A stretch of 64,000 bases of DNA from Sphingobacterium sp. JB170 (GCF_900163865.1 NZ_FUKU01000013.1:476981-540980), one strand, 5' to 3'; positions 27,705 through 37,154 are shown, numbered from the stretch's first letter. The notes: a model not told the origin generated them from the sequence alone. Numbers and translations are program-made.

Positions 27705-30101
27705 TTATTCGTTTCTCAAGATGTTTACTGGGTTTGTTTTTGCCGCCTTGATAGATATCCTGGCGGCAGTCAAAAAGACCAAAATTATTGTTACGACTCC
27801 CGATAATATAAAAATCCACCCGTCTACGGGTGTTCGATACACGTAATTTTCTAACCATTTTGAAACGATAAGCCATGCGACCGGAAAAGCGACAAGTATT
27901 GCTATGAAAACAGGTGCCATATACTCTTTAACAATTAATAAGACGATGCTATTTACTGAAGCCCCTAAAGTTTTCCGTATTCCAATTTCTTTAAGTTTGG
28001 TCTCGGTCGTAAAAACAATTAGACCTGCTAGGCCCATACAGGACAATAGAATAGCAAGTACTGAAAAAATCGTCACTAATTGTGCGCTTACAATATCTTC
28101 TTTGTACAATCGATCAAAAGCATCATCTAAGAAAAAATAGTTAAACTCTGTTTCAGGATTATATTTTGACCAGAGTTTTTCTACGGCTTCAATTGCAATA
28201 TCGGCTTTATCTGGGGCCGTTCTTACATACATTCCACCTAAAGCAAATCCCATTCCCATAAAGAGGATACAGGGTTTGATCTCTGTCTTTAAATCATTGA
28301 AATTAAAATCCTTTGTGATACCTGTAATTGTAAATTTCCGTTGGTGGAAATCAATCGTTTTTCCAATTGGGTTTTTTATTCCCATTTCTTTTATGGCAGT
28401 TTCATTTAGTATGACGTGGTTGCTGTCTGCGGCAGTACCGGTAAAACCTATTCCTTGGTTAAGGGGAATATCCATGACTTCTGTAAAGTTCCGGTCTATA
28501 CTTACTTGGGTAATAAAAAAATTTATCTGATCGATAGATTTTCCTTCCCAATTGATGTCCGCTGTTTCCGACCCGAAGTTACTTAAATCGCTACTTGCCG
28601 CAGTAACGCCTAGGATTCCAGGTTGTTTCTCTAACTCGTCGCGAATTGCATCGTAGCGCGCGAGAAAATTTTTTTGTTCGAATAAGAAGACATTTTCCTT
28701 GTCGTAGCCAAGATCCATTTTCCGCATAAAATGCAATTGTCTTCCAAATGTTATTGTCGATATTATCAGAACGACAGTAAAGGAAAACTGTAATACAACT
28801 AGGAGTTTTCTTAGGTTATTTTTATTACCAAAAGAAGTTGTGTTTGTTTGGAATAGGCTTGTAGGTTTATTACGAGAGAAAAGAATTGCCGGGTAAATAC
28901 CTGCAAAAACAAATGTGGTGAAAAATGTAATCGCAAATATTAAATAGATGTTCTTTGATCGAAGATCCATCGTCAAATTTTTCCCTGACAAATCGTTGAA
29001 AAGAGGTATGAATAGATAGGCCAAAACAATTGCAATTAGCAACGCGATGAGAAAGATAGTGCCAGATTCTGCTACATATTGAAAAAATAGATCTGTTTTT
29101 TTTGCGCCAGCTATTTTCCGAAGAGTTATCTCTTTCCGTCTTTTTGTTGTTTTTGCCGTTACTAAATTGACATAGTTCACACTGGCGATCAAAAGGATGG
29201 CCAATCCTATTCCACAGAATGTATAGATTAATTGCATGCCTTTATCTTTTCCGGTGGGACTATAGAGATTCACATCGGATATTGGTTGTAAAAAGTAACT
29301 GAAATTCCGATATAACCCTTCGTTTGCAGCTGTACCATCGACATCCTGAAATCTCTTTTTCTGCATGTTGGTTAATTGATTTGATACCGCCTGTGGATCG
29401 GAATCTTTACTTAATAGAAAATAAACTTGATATTGAAAATTTCCCCATTGCATGTCAAAATCGTTCCCCCGGATGTTTTTTAGTAAGGCGATTGGTAATA
29501 TAAAATCTCCATTTAGAGAGCTGTTTTCTGGAAAGTTGTCGATGACACCGGAAACCACAAACGGTTCTGTTTTTGTTTGCAGAATCCAATCGAGCTGTAG
29601 TTCAATGGTTTGACCTAATGGGTCTTGGGTGCCAAAATATTTATCTGCCAGTGATTTCGTAATAACAATAGATCTATGCGAAGAGAAGGGTTTTTCCGTG
29701 TCTATAAACTTTGATGGAAGATCGAATAAGTTAAAAAAGGAATTGTCCGCATAGATCCCACTTTCATCGTATCTTAACTGACCATTGCTAAACGCTATTT
29801 TAGCGGATTTGAAAATTCGACAAGCGTCTTCAATTGCCGGAATCTCTGTTTTCCCAATTGTTGCAATAGGTGCGGGTACTGTGTAATTGAACTTTTCACT
29901 ATGCTTATCGAATTGTGCAGTGGCCTGATATGTTCTGCTGTACTTGCTGAATGCCGTATTGAAGCTTAGCTCGTCATTAATCCACAAAGAAATTAGTATT
30001 ACAGAGGCTAAGCTTATACTCAAGCCCACGATGTGTAATAGCGAAGATTTTTTGTCGCTCGTTACAGCGCGGAGTCCAAATTTGATGTAACTTTTTAGCA
30101 T
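27705..30101 (-). CDS. ABC transporter permease, FtsX/MacB type
   Basis: This 798-residue inner-membrane protein has an N-terminal anchor (LLHIVGLSISLASVILISLWI), a periplasmic core and two FtsX blocks (NYVNLVTAKTTKRRKEITLRKIAG and FTTETKLKEIGIRKTLGASVNSI). It follows the HlyD-like adaptor gene by 88 bases, and the ATPase comes 39 bases later. It is more diverged from the other two permeases than they are from each other in the blocks I compared by eye. It probably forms the core exporter with the adaptor and TolC. Confidence 0.9.
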   Translation of the reverse strand: MLKSYIKFGLRAVTSDKKSSLLHIVGLSISLASVILISLWINDELSFNTAFSKYSRTYQATAQFDKHSEKFNYTVPAPIATIGKTEIPAIEDACRIFKSAKIAFSNGQLRYDESGIYADNSFFNLFDLPSKFIDTEKPFSSHRSIVITKSLADKYFGTQDPLGQTIELQLDWILQTKTEPFVVSGVIDNFPENSSLNGDFILPIALLKNIRGNDFDMQWGNFQYQVYFLLSKDSDPQAVSNQLTNMQKKRFQDVDGTAANEGLYRNFSYFLQPISDVNLYSPTGKDKGMQLIYTFCGIGLAILLIASVNYVNLVTAKTTKRRKEITLRKIAGAKKTDLFFQYVAESGTIFLIALLIAIVLAYLFIPLFNDLSGKNLTMDLRSKNIYLIFAITFFTTFVFAGIYPAILFSRNKPTSLFQTNTTSFGNKNNLRKLLVVLQFSFTVVLIISTITFGRQLHFMRKMDLGYDKENVFLFEQKNFLARYDAIRDELEKQPGILGVTAASSDLSNFGSETADINWEGKSIDQINFFITQVSIDRNFTEVMDIPLNQGIGFTGTAADSNHVILNETAIKEMGIKNPIGKTIDFHQRKFTITGITKDFNFNDLKTEIKPCILFMGMGFALGGMYVRTAPDKADIAIEAVEKLWSKYNPETEFNYFFLDDAFDRLYKEDIVSAQLVTIFSVLAILLSCMGLAGLIVFTTETKLKEIGIRKTLGASVNSIVLLIVKEYMAPVFIAILVAFPVAWLIVSKWLENYVYRTPVDGWIFILSGVVTIILVFLTAARISIKAAKTNPVNILRNE

Positions 30102-30189
30102 TTCAATGGTACTTAATTAAAGGGAGTATATAGCCCTTATTTACGTTTACGTATATTTTCGTCAGACTTCGGCCAGACCGAATTTTAAG

Positions 30190-31443
30190 CTATTTCCGTA
30201 TCTTGAGTTCCTGAATCTTATCGTACGTTTCATAACTCGACACGACCACTCTATCTCCCGGCTTCAAACCTTTTAACACCTCAAAATATTCGGGATTTTG
30301 TCGCCCCACCTGAATCTCTGTTCGGTAGGCTATATTACCATCTTTATTCAGCATAAAGATCCAATTTCCGGCTGTTTGTTGGTAGAAGCCTCCCTTTGCT
30401 AATAAGACCGCTTTGGTCTGATCACTTAAGGCTAAACGAATGGTTAATGTCTGCCCTCGACGGATGGTCTGTGGACGCTCGCCGATGAATTCCATATCAA
30501 CCTGGAACCGACCATCTTTCACTTGGGTATACACTTTTTTTATTTTTAAATCGTAGGCTTTGTTTCCAATGCTAAATGAACCTCGTAAATCAGGGAAGAT
30601 GCGGTTAATATAATGCTCATCAATTTCTGCCCGCACTTTGAAGCCTGTTAAAACATCGATCTGTCCTAAACGCTCGCCCGGGCTTTTGTTCTGTCCAATC
30701 TCCGCATCAAATGAAGTTAACTGACCATCTACCGGTGCGCGCAGAATTAGGTCGCCAACCTTTTTGCGCATTAATTCCAAGGCATTCTGTGTACGTTTAT
30801 ATGTTTCACGATCCTGATTCAATTTCTGATTTGTAGACACCTCATCTTGTTGTAAGATCTGTTTGGTCAGGTTGATACGCTCTTTCTGATAGTTATATTC
30901 ATTTAATGATTTTTGATATTCCTGCGAACCAATCGCCTTTTCATCCAGCAATCGCTGATTGAGGCTGTAAATTCGTTCTGCTTCTTTAAATGCCTGCTCC
31001 ACGTCGGCCATTTGATTTCTGTTGTTAATGGATACCTGTTGGGCATTGGTTTGTGCAATCTGAGCCTGTGTCAATAAATTTAAAACCTCCGTTTCTTGCT
31101 GGATTAAACTGAGCTCCATATCCGTATTGGAAAGGCGCATGATTGGATCGTCCTTTTTAAGTTGGGCGCCATCTTCAACGTATTTTTCCTCGACACGCCC
31201 ACCAACCGAGGCGTCCAGATAAATACTGCTAATGGGCAATACCGAACCGTTAATGGGAATAAATTCCTGAAAGGCACCTTCCTTAACCTCGTAGATCGAA
31301 AGGCGTTCAGCGTCTACGTTTAATCTTCTGTTTCCGCTAGTATAATAATAACTAGCACCAATCAAGGCTATTATGCCTACGATTCCGACCAATGTCAATA
31401 TTCTTTTTGTATTCCACTTGTTTTGTTTAATCGGTCTGTCCAT
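30190..31443 (-). CDS. Efflux periplasmic adaptor (HlyD/MacA-like)
   Basis: This membrane-fusion protein of 417 residues would bridge the FtsX-type permeases and the TolC channel. It has a single N-terminal anchor (ILTLVGIVGIIALIGASYYY), a lipoyl/barrel-sandwich half near ASVGGRVEEKYVEDGAQLKK, and a long alpha-helical hairpin rich in Gln, Glu and Lys (residues about 120-235). The second lipoyl half is LRAPVDGQLTSFDAEIGQ. The C-terminal domain ends with LKGLKPGDRVVVSSYETYDK. It is the first gene of the minus-strand export operon, divergent from tolC, with a candidate sigma-54 promoter before it. Confidence 0.92.
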   Translation of the reverse strand: MDRPIKQNKWNTKRILTLVGIVGIIALIGASYYYTSGNRRLNVDAERLSIYEVKEGAFQEFIPINGSVLPISSIYLDASVGGRVEEKYVEDGAQLKKDDPIMRLSNTDMELSLIQQETEVLNLLTQAQIAQTNAQQVSINNRNQMADVEQAFKEAERIYSLNQRLLDEKAIGSQEYQKSLNEYNYQKERINLTKQILQQDEVSTNQKLNQDRETYKRTQNALELMRKKVGDLILRAPVDGQLTSFDAEIGQNKSPGERLGQIDVLTGFKVRAEIDEHYINRIFPDLRGSFSIGNKAYDLKIKKVYTQVKDGRFQVDMEFIGERPQTIRRGQTLTIRLALSDQTKAVLLAKGGFYQQTAGNWIFMLNKDGNIAYRTEIQVGRQNPEYFEVLKGLKPGDRVVVSSYETYDKIQELKIRK

Positions 31444-31475
31444 TTACGTCAATATTCAAATTTGAATAATCTATA

Positions 31476-31490
31476 TATAAGTGTGTGCCA
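31476..31490 (-). promoter_or_regulatory. Candidate sigma-54 promoter of the export operon
   Basis: On the minus strand TGGCAC (31490-31485) is an exact -24 element. The -12 element is weak: TATA is at the place of TTGC. It lies 42 bases before the adaptor ATG. A TGTTC/GAACA dyad is centred 63 bases upstream of its GG. Confidence 0.5.
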
Positions 31491-31542
31491 GTTTTTTAAT
31501 AAACTGATAAATAGCTTCTTGCGGATCGCTGCTCGGGGGGGA

Positions 31543-31560
31543 CTGTTCGAAAGCGAACAG
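31543..31560. promoter_or_regulatory. Activator-site dyad 1 (enhancer for NtrC-type regulator)
   Basis: CTGTTCG, spacer AAAG, CGAACAG is a perfect 7-4-7 dyad. It shares the core TGTTC(N6)GAACA with the dyads near 31740. The position relative to the minus-strand TGGCAC fits an enhancer site. Confidence 0.6.
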
Positions 31561-31720
31561 TAAATGTGCGTTGGTGAACAAACGTATAAATCACATGCCG
31601 CAGACCAGCGAAAATGTACGCATTTTTTCGTAGCTATTCTCTATAATACGCAACGAACACCGTCTCGTCTATTCTTAAATAGGGCTATATTCTCATTTTA
31701 AGGAGCAATTTTACTTGTGG

Positions 31721-31758
31721 TGTTCATAAGTGAACAGTAGGCTGTTCGGCTTCGAACA
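31721..31758. promoter_or_regulatory. Activator-site dyads 2 and 3
   Basis: TGTTCA-TAAG-TGAACA (31721-31736) and TGTTCG-GCTT-CGAACA (31743-31758) are perfect 6-4-6 dyads with centres 22 bp, two helical turns, apart. They lie upstream of tolC. This is the tandem arrangement usual for NtrC-family activators. Confidence 0.65.
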
Positions 31759-31810
31759 ACTTGAAAAATAGTGAAAGATTAATTATTTGATAATCACTGT
31801 TTTATTTGTT

Positions 31811-31826
31811 TGGCACAACCTGTGAA
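31811..31826 (+). promoter_or_regulatory. Candidate sigma-54 promoter of tolC/regulator operon
   Basis: TGGCAC (31811-31816) is an exact -24 element. The -12 region reads GTGA instead of TTGC, so only half the promoter is convincing. The ATG of the TolC gene is 39 bases from the T. Dyad 3 is centred 62 bases upstream of its GG, nearly the same distance as on the other side. Confidence 0.5.
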
Positions 31827-31849
31827 ATGCGGAATGAAATAGTTGTTAA

Positions 31850-33157
31850 ATGAAATGTAATTTACTTTGTGTCGTTTATTTAGTTTGTTGTATAGTTAGT
31901 TTGGCAAAAGGACAGGATGGCCTCCTGTCTTTAGCCGACTGCGTCAAGCAAGCGATCCAAAATAATCCGACTCTAAAAAGAGAGGAACTGAATGTCGAGC
32001 GCTTCGAACTTACACATAAACAAGCTAAATACGATCGATTACCTTCTATAAACGGAAGTGTTTCGCACAATATTTCGCAGGGGAAAACCATTAACCCGAC
32101 GACCAACCAATTTATAGATAACAATAATAGTTCGGGAGGCCAATCGCTCAGCCTAGATGTTCCGATCTTTAATGGTTTTTATATCCTTCACAACATACGT
32201 ATGAAGTCCAATGCGCTCGATGCTGGCAAGTTGGAATATGAGGGTGCAATTAACGATTTGAAATTAGACGTTATCGAGGCATACGTAAAAGTGTTAACTG
32301 CGCAAGATATGCTAAAACAGACGGAAGGGCAGTTAGCTGTAACAACTGAACAGCTGCATAGAAATGAGATCCTTAATAATGAGGGAGCGACCAACCCCGG
32401 AGATTTTTACGATATTAAAGGACAATATAGCAGCGACCGGAATAGCGTAGAGCTAACGCGGCAAACATTGCATAATGCACGCGTTACACTGGCGGAATTA
32501 ATGAACGTGCCCGTACAAAGTGTGGGGGAATTGCAATCAATAGATATTCCGTCGAACATTGCTGCTCGTGATGCTGAGTCTTTATTTGAGCAGTCAATGA
32601 TAGCCTTGCCCCAATATAAAGCACTGGATTGGCGAATCAAAGAAATGCAGACCGGAGTGAAGGTCGTAAAATCCGAGCTGTGGCCTAGTCTTTCGCTAAA
32701 TGGGGGCATGAACTCAAATTATAGCAAAGGAGAGGGAGCGGTATTTACTCAAATTAAGAATAACCTGAGCAAAGGCGTCGGTATAACACTATCTGTACCA
32801 ATTTTTAATCAGTTTAGGAACCGCACCCAAGTGAAACTGGCACAGGTGTCGTTGAACGAAGCGGAGCTGAACAAAGAAATTTTCACGAATCTTCTGCGAA
32901 CGAAAACAGCGCAGGCAGTGTTTGATCTAGATATTTCCCAGAAAAACGTGATAAACCTACGGGATCAAGAAGCAAGTTATGCGGAGGCCTTTCGTATAGC
33001 TACGGTTCACTTTGAATCGGGAAATAGTAACTCAGTTATTTATTTAACGGCCAAGAATAAATTGGACGCCACCCGTAGTCAACTAATAATTAGTCAATAC
33101 GAGTGGTTAATGCAAAAATATGTGAATGATTATTATGTAGGATCCTTAGATTTATGA
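31850..33157 (+). CDS. TolC-family outer membrane efflux protein
   Basis: This outer-membrane channel component has 435 residues and a signal peptide (MKCNLLCVVYLVCCIVSLAKG). The two repeats of the OEP fold are visible: LSLADCVKQAIQNNPTLKREELNVER at the start of the first, and YKALDWRIKEMQTGVKVVKSELWPSLSLNGG at the start of the second. Long helices lie between. It starts the plus-strand operon with the response regulator and kinase and faces the adaptor gene, completing a three-part exporter. The stop overlaps the regulator start as ATGA. Confidence 0.92.
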   Translation: MKCNLLCVVYLVCCIVSLAKGQDGLLSLADCVKQAIQNNPTLKREELNVERFELTHKQAKYDRLPSINGSVSHNISQGKTINPTTNQFIDNNNSSGGQSLSLDVPIFNGFYILHNIRMKSNALDAGKLEYEGAINDLKLDVIEAYVKVLTAQDMLKQTEGQLAVTTEQLHRNEILNNEGATNPGDFYDIKGQYSSDRNSVELTRQTLHNARVTLAELMNVPVQSVGELQSIDIPSNIAARDAESLFEQSMIALPQYKALDWRIKEMQTGVKVVKSELWPSLSLNGGMNSNYSKGEGAVFTQIKNNLSKGVGITLSVPIFNQFRNRTQVKLAQVSLNEAELNKEIFTNLLRTKTAQAVFDLDISQKNVINLRDQEASYAEAFRIATVHFESGNSNSVIYLTAKNKLDATRSQLIISQYEWLMQKYVNDYYVGSLDL

Positions 33158-34524
33158 GTAACTTCGTTCAAATGAAAAAAGCGACCATACTAGTTGTTGA
33201 TGACGATCAGGATTTATTAATTGCCACACGAATTTTATTAAGACCTAATGTTAAGGAAGTGTTGGTAGAACATAATCCGGAGCGATTGATGAATACCCTA
33301 GAGAGGAATTCAATCGATATCGTCATGCTGGATATGAATTATAAAAGCGCAATGAACACGGGTAATGAAGGGTTATTTTGGCTGTCAAAAATAAAGTCCA
33401 AATTTCCGAGAATTAACGTCATCATGATCACGGCATATGGTGCAGTAGATTTAGCCGTTAAATCCTTAAAACAAGGCGCTTCAGATTTTATAGTTAAACC
33501 TTGGCAAAATGAACAGCTCGTTAATGTACTAAGAAATATATATGCGGAAAATAGTCCGAAGCAAAAAACACCTTCGGATTTTAATTTGCGAGAGCAGAAC
33601 GGTATCATTGGCCAATCTGCAATTATGGAAGATCTACAGTATAAGCTAGACAAAGTTGCACCAACGGAGGCAAACATCCTTGTTTTGGGAGAGAACGGAA
33701 CAGGAAAGGACCTCGTTGCAAATGCCATACACCAGCGTTCAACACGATCAAAAGAATCTTTTGTGAAGGTCGATGTCGGCGCATTAACCGAAACTTTATT
33801 TGAGAGCGAACTGTTTGGTTATAAAAAGGGAGCGTTTACCGATGCGCGTGAGGATAGAAAAGGACGATTTGAACATGCGGATAACGGAACCTTATTTCTG
33901 GATGAAATTGGTAATATTACGCTGCAACAACAAGCCAAGTTATTGAGCGTATTACAAAATAGATCAGTTGTGCCTTTGGGGTCAAATCAATCTGTTCCTG
34001 TTGATATTCGTTTGATTACTGCAACGAATGTCGCTTTGAGCGCCTTAGCCGATGAAACGCGGTTTCGTAAAGACTTGATATATCGTATTAATACACTCGA
34101 GATCCAGGTTCCAGCGTTACGTGAGCGTGCTGAGGATATCCCTTTGCTGGCAAATCATTTCTTGAAGATCTATAATGCTAAATACCATAAGGATATCATA
34201 GGTATGGAGCCGAGTGCGTTAGCAAAGCTAAAAGGTTACCATTTCCCCGGCAATGTTCGTGAATTACAATATAGTATAGAGCGAGCGGTAATTATGTCTG
34301 AACATTTGACGATTCATGCGGATGATATCTTGTTTTCACCCATAGAACGCCAATCACCGAGCCCGTTGGGGGCTGACGTTTCTTCGCACAACTTGGAAGA
34401 AATGGAACGTAAAGCGATTAAATTGGCCGTCGAACGTTATAATGGAAATATCAGTAAGGCAGCCAAAGAATTAGGCCTAACACGTGCAGCACTGTACCGT
34501 AGACTGGAGAAATATAATCTTTAA
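33154..34524 (+). CDS. Sigma-54-dependent response regulator (NtrC family)
   Basis: The 456-residue regulator has a receiver domain (TILVVDDDQD; phospho-acceptor about Asp60 in VMLDMNY; Lys in DFIVKPW). An AAA+ domain follows with Walker A GENGTGKD near residue 180 and Walker B GTLFLDEIGN. The C-terminal Fis-type HTH is NISKAAKELGLTRAALYRRL. The sigma-54 contact loop reads GAFTDA rather than GAFTGA, a variant common in Bacteroidota. The start may be the ATG at 33154 or at 33172. It should be phosphorylated by the kinase downstream and act at the TGTTC/GAACA dyads on both divergent operons. Confidence 0.92.
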   Translation: MSNFVQMKKATILVVDDDQDLLIATRILLRPNVKEVLVEHNPERLMNTLERNSIDIVMLDMNYKSAMNTGNEGLFWLSKIKSKFPRINVIMITAYGAVDLAVKSLKQGASDFIVKPWQNEQLVNVLRNIYAENSPKQKTPSDFNLREQNGIIGQSAIMEDLQYKLDKVAPTEANILVLGENGTGKDLVANAIHQRSTRSKESFVKVDVGALTETLFESELFGYKKGAFTDAREDRKGRFEHADNGTLFLDEIGNITLQQQAKLLSVLQNRSVVPLGSNQSVPVDIRLITATNVALSALADETRFRKDLIYRINTLEIQVPALRERAEDIPLLANHFLKIYNAKYHKDIIGMEPSALAKLKGYHFPGNVRELQYSIERAVIMSEHLTIHADDILFSPIERQSPSPLGADVSSHNLEEMERKAIKLAVERYNGNISKAAKELGLTRAALYRRLEKYNL

Positions 34525-34527
34525 CCT

Positions 34528-35847
34528 ATGACTCGTCACGCCGTAACAGATTTCTTCAAAATGTTGTTGTTAATGGCATTTGCAGTAGGTGTTGCTTTTT
34601 TGGTATTCAAAGGATATTATCTATACGCGGGGCTTGCTTTTATCTTTTCGGTACTAATGGGCTTTCGCTGGTTTTCTATTCAAAGGTTACTCCTAAAGCA
34701 AATAGTAGAATTTTCAGAGGCGGTAAAGTATCGTGATTTCACACGTCGATTTAAAGTGAAGCGCCGCAAATCTGTAGAGGGGCAGATGTATTCTGCTTTC
34801 AACCAAATTAATGAGGTATATAAGAATATTAGTATCGATCAAGCTTTACAACAGCAGTATCTAGATAAGGTAATCAACATGTTAGATACTGCGATAATAT
34901 TCTATCACGCAGATTCAGGCAAAATTGTATGGTTGAATGACGCTTTTAAAGACTTGTTTCAAGTTCCTCATCTGGGTAATATCGTGGGGCTGCAGAAAAG
35001 ACACCCCGACCTTTACGAGAAAACGCTGCAACTGCAGGTTGGAAAGCATCAGATGGAAACCGTTCATTCCAGCAAAGGAAAGATAAAGCTATTTATGCAG
35101 AGTTCGGGATTTGAAACCCAAGAGGGCGCTTTCCGGATAATTGTCTATCAGAATATTAATGAAGCAATTGATGAAACTGAGACTAGAGCATGGCACAAAT
35201 TATTGAGAGTGCTGACACATGAAATCATGAACTCCATTGCTCCGATTAGCTCCTTAGCTGAAACGCTGCATGAACGACTGGAACATTGGGAAGCAGAGAA
35301 AGATATAGAGGATTTAAAAGTGGGAATCTTCACGATACGACGTCGAAGTGAAGGGTTATTGCAGTTTGCTAAAAGTTATAGATTGATAAATAAGGTCGAC
35401 CAACCGCAATTGTCGGAAATTCTGGTGGTACAGCTGTTTGAGAATATATATAAACTTTTAGAACCAAACTTGATACAGAAAAATATTGATGTTGATATTA
35501 TTATTAAGAATACCAGGTTGGTTCTTCTTGCGGATATTAACCTTTTGGAGCAGATACTCATCAATTTGCTCCTGAATGCAATCGAAGCGGTGAAGGAAGT
35601 TAAAAGTCCTTATATTAGTCTGTCAGCCATCGACGGGAAGGACCATATTCAATTAAAAATACAAGACAATGGAGTTGGGATGTCCACAGAGATTCAGGAG
35701 CAAATATTTACACCCTTCTTTACCACTAAGAAGACTGGAACGGGTGTTGGTCTGACTTTAAGCAAGCAAATTATGTTATTGCATGGCGGAAATATCTTTG
35801 TTGATAGTCAAGAAGGCACCGGTAGTATATTCACGCTTCAATTCTAG
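34528..35847 (+). CDS. Sensor histidine kinase
   Basis: This 439-residue membrane kinase has two N-terminal membrane helices (LLLMAFAVGVAFLVFKGYYL and YAGLAFIFSVLMGF) with almost no periplasmic loop. A PAS-like segment (MLDTAIIFYHADSGKIVWLND) is followed by the H-box LLRVLTHEIMNSIAPISSLA with His231. The ATPase has N-box LINLLLNAIEAV, G1 IQDNGVGMS, F FTPFFTTKK and G2 GTGVGLTLS. The lack of an outside sensor domain suggests it senses the membrane or cell interior. It is 3 bases after the regulator gene, so the two are a pair. Confidence 0.93.
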   Translation: MTRHAVTDFFKMLLLMAFAVGVAFLVFKGYYLYAGLAFIFSVLMGFRWFSIQRLLLKQIVEFSEAVKYRDFTRRFKVKRRKSVEGQMYSAFNQINEVYKNISIDQALQQQYLDKVINMLDTAIIFYHADSGKIVWLNDAFKDLFQVPHLGNIVGLQKRHPDLYEKTLQLQVGKHQMETVHSSKGKIKLFMQSSGFETQEGAFRIIVYQNINEAIDETETRAWHKLLRVLTHEIMNSIAPISSLAETLHERLEHWEAEKDIEDLKVGIFTIRRRSEGLLQFAKSYRLINKVDQPQLSEILVVQLFENIYKLLEPNLIQKNIDVDIIIKNTRLVLLADINLLEQILINLLLNAIEAVKEVKSPYISLSAIDGKDHIQLKIQDNGVGMSTEIQEQIFTPFFTTKKTGTGVGLTLSKQIMLLHGGNIFVDSQEGTGSIFTLQF

Positions 35848-35862
35848 ACATGAAGAGCGTGA

Positions 35863-36654
35863 TCAGAAATCAGAGTACGAAGTTGGAGCACAAAGTATAG
35901 TAACATTTTTAGACACGTTGTTTTGGTATTGTGGTAATTCGTCCATCGCCTTATACGGTGGACCGAAAGCTTTCCAATGCGCTTCGCGATCTGCCATATT
36001 TTCAAAACAAGTTAAGTACATCAAGTTGGGCATAGTACTTCCAGCAATCACCTGACCGTAAAAAACGGCATTGAAATTAAGATTGCTAAAAATGTCTATT
36101 TCGCCATTATTAAACATGCTGATTTTGTTGGCCGATAGCTTCTCGGTCGGGCCTTCGTAGCTCCGTAATTCATAGACGCGCAGACTCTTGTCCGAACTTA
36201 ACTTCGGAATGGACAAATCAGGCATTCCTTGAAAAGCCTTCATTAAAATTGATTCGATTCTGGAGAATGGCGGCTCATTGTGCGGTGCGTCTAAATAGGG
36301 CTTGCCTTTTTCGATATATTGGGCATCCTTTAAGATCTCCACGTCTAGATTTGCGAATTTCTTCAATTCGTTGGCCGTGGACAGTACATATATGAGCTTA
36401 TCGCTCTCTTTTTTGTTGTCCAGCGGTTTAAAAACTCCAATCTGCTTGAAACCCAACCGGTGCATGGCCGGAATATACGCTTGGGCTAAAAATTGGTCAA
36501 TTGCCTTCTCTTGATTAGGTGTTTGAAAATGATATACTTTGAGCTGGAAATAAGACGGTTTCTGACCCGCTTGTACAAAAGGGCTTCCGCCGATTAATAG
36601 CATTAATAAAAGTATTCCTATACGAGCTGTCAAATGGTTGATTAATTTTTTCAT
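35863..36654 (-). CDS. Secreted NIPSNAP-family protein
   Basis: The 263-residue protein has a signal peptide (LTARIGILLLMLLIGGSPFVQA) and two ferredoxin-like repeats of the NIPSNAP family: FQLKVYHFQTPNQEKAIDQF and RVYELRSYEGPTEKLSANKI. The second ends with YLTCFENMADREAHWKAF, which is typical. NIPSNAP proteins occur near SusC/SusD loci in Bacteroidota, but their biochemical role is not settled. It lies downstream of the SusCD pair and the sulfatase relic in the same direction. It is convergent with the kinase gene. Confidence 0.82.
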   Translation of the reverse strand: MKKLINHLTARIGILLLMLLIGGSPFVQAGQKPSYFQLKVYHFQTPNQEKAIDQFLAQAYIPAMHRLGFKQIGVFKPLDNKKESDKLIYVLSTANELKKFANLDVEILKDAQYIEKGKPYLDAPHNEPPFSRIESILMKAFQGMPDLSIPKLSSDKSLRVYELRSYEGPTEKLSANKISMFNNGEIDIFSNLNFNAVFYGQVIAGSTMPNLMYLTCFENMADREAHWKAFGPPYKAMDELPQYQNNVSKNVTILCAPTSYSDF

Positions 36655-36871
36655 TTTTAAAATGGACTAAAGTTGAGGTCCTACATGCCTTTATCTGGCG
36701 TTTAGTAAATATAACACTTTTTTGTTAATTAATTCCGTGCACCTTATTGTTGGGGATAGTTTTCGGTGTTTGTACGGCGTTTATCGATTATGCAATTTAC
36801 GGGAGCGCATGTTGTTTTTTCGATAATATTTATATTCGCTATCAAAATATATTTTCAATGGGTCAATAGTC

Positions 36872-37150
36872 TTGTTATTTATATACTGCACGAAAAAGGA
36901 GCTTCTTTTGCAAGCTTTTTGTCTATTTAGCATCACGGAAAATGCGCAGCTACATAAACCTAATATCGTTTTTATTCTAGCCGACGATCTTTCTGTCGAT
37001 CCTGGTGAAAGCAGTCCAATTGAGAATCCCTCGTTGATCCGGGAGCTTATTAAACTGATCGACAAGGAACATAAAGAAGCGCGCTGTTTCCACTACGCGA
37101 GGCTTCGTAGGGGAAAACGTTCGGGCGTACAACTGATATTAATCGACTAA
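36872..37150 (+). pseudogene. Sulfatase relic with a large internal deletion
   Basis: The frame joins the two ends of a sulfatase. QLHKPNIVFILADDL is the conserved sulfatase N-terminus. Directly after it, SVDPGESSPIENPSLIREL and IKLIDKEHKEA match the C-terminal part (the LYDLxxDPGExxNxAxxNPxLV element). Some 400 residues, including the Cys/Ser-x-Pro-x-Arg active site that is modified to formylglycine, are missing. The joint lies at about 36986-36994, where both parents would encode a D(D)L word; a short-repeat deletion explains it. The product cannot be an active sulfatase. Whether the frame is expressed is unknown. Confidence 0.72.
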
Positions 37151-37154
37151 AAAT

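Noticed and set aside
35783..36055. 90-codon plus frame across the kinase end and NIPSNAP gene
   Set aside because: Out of frame with the kinase C-terminus and antisense to NIPSNAP.
36781..37065. 94-codon minus-strand frame opposite the sulfatase relic
   Set aside because: The plus strand there carries recognisable sulfatase segments; the minus frame shows nothing.
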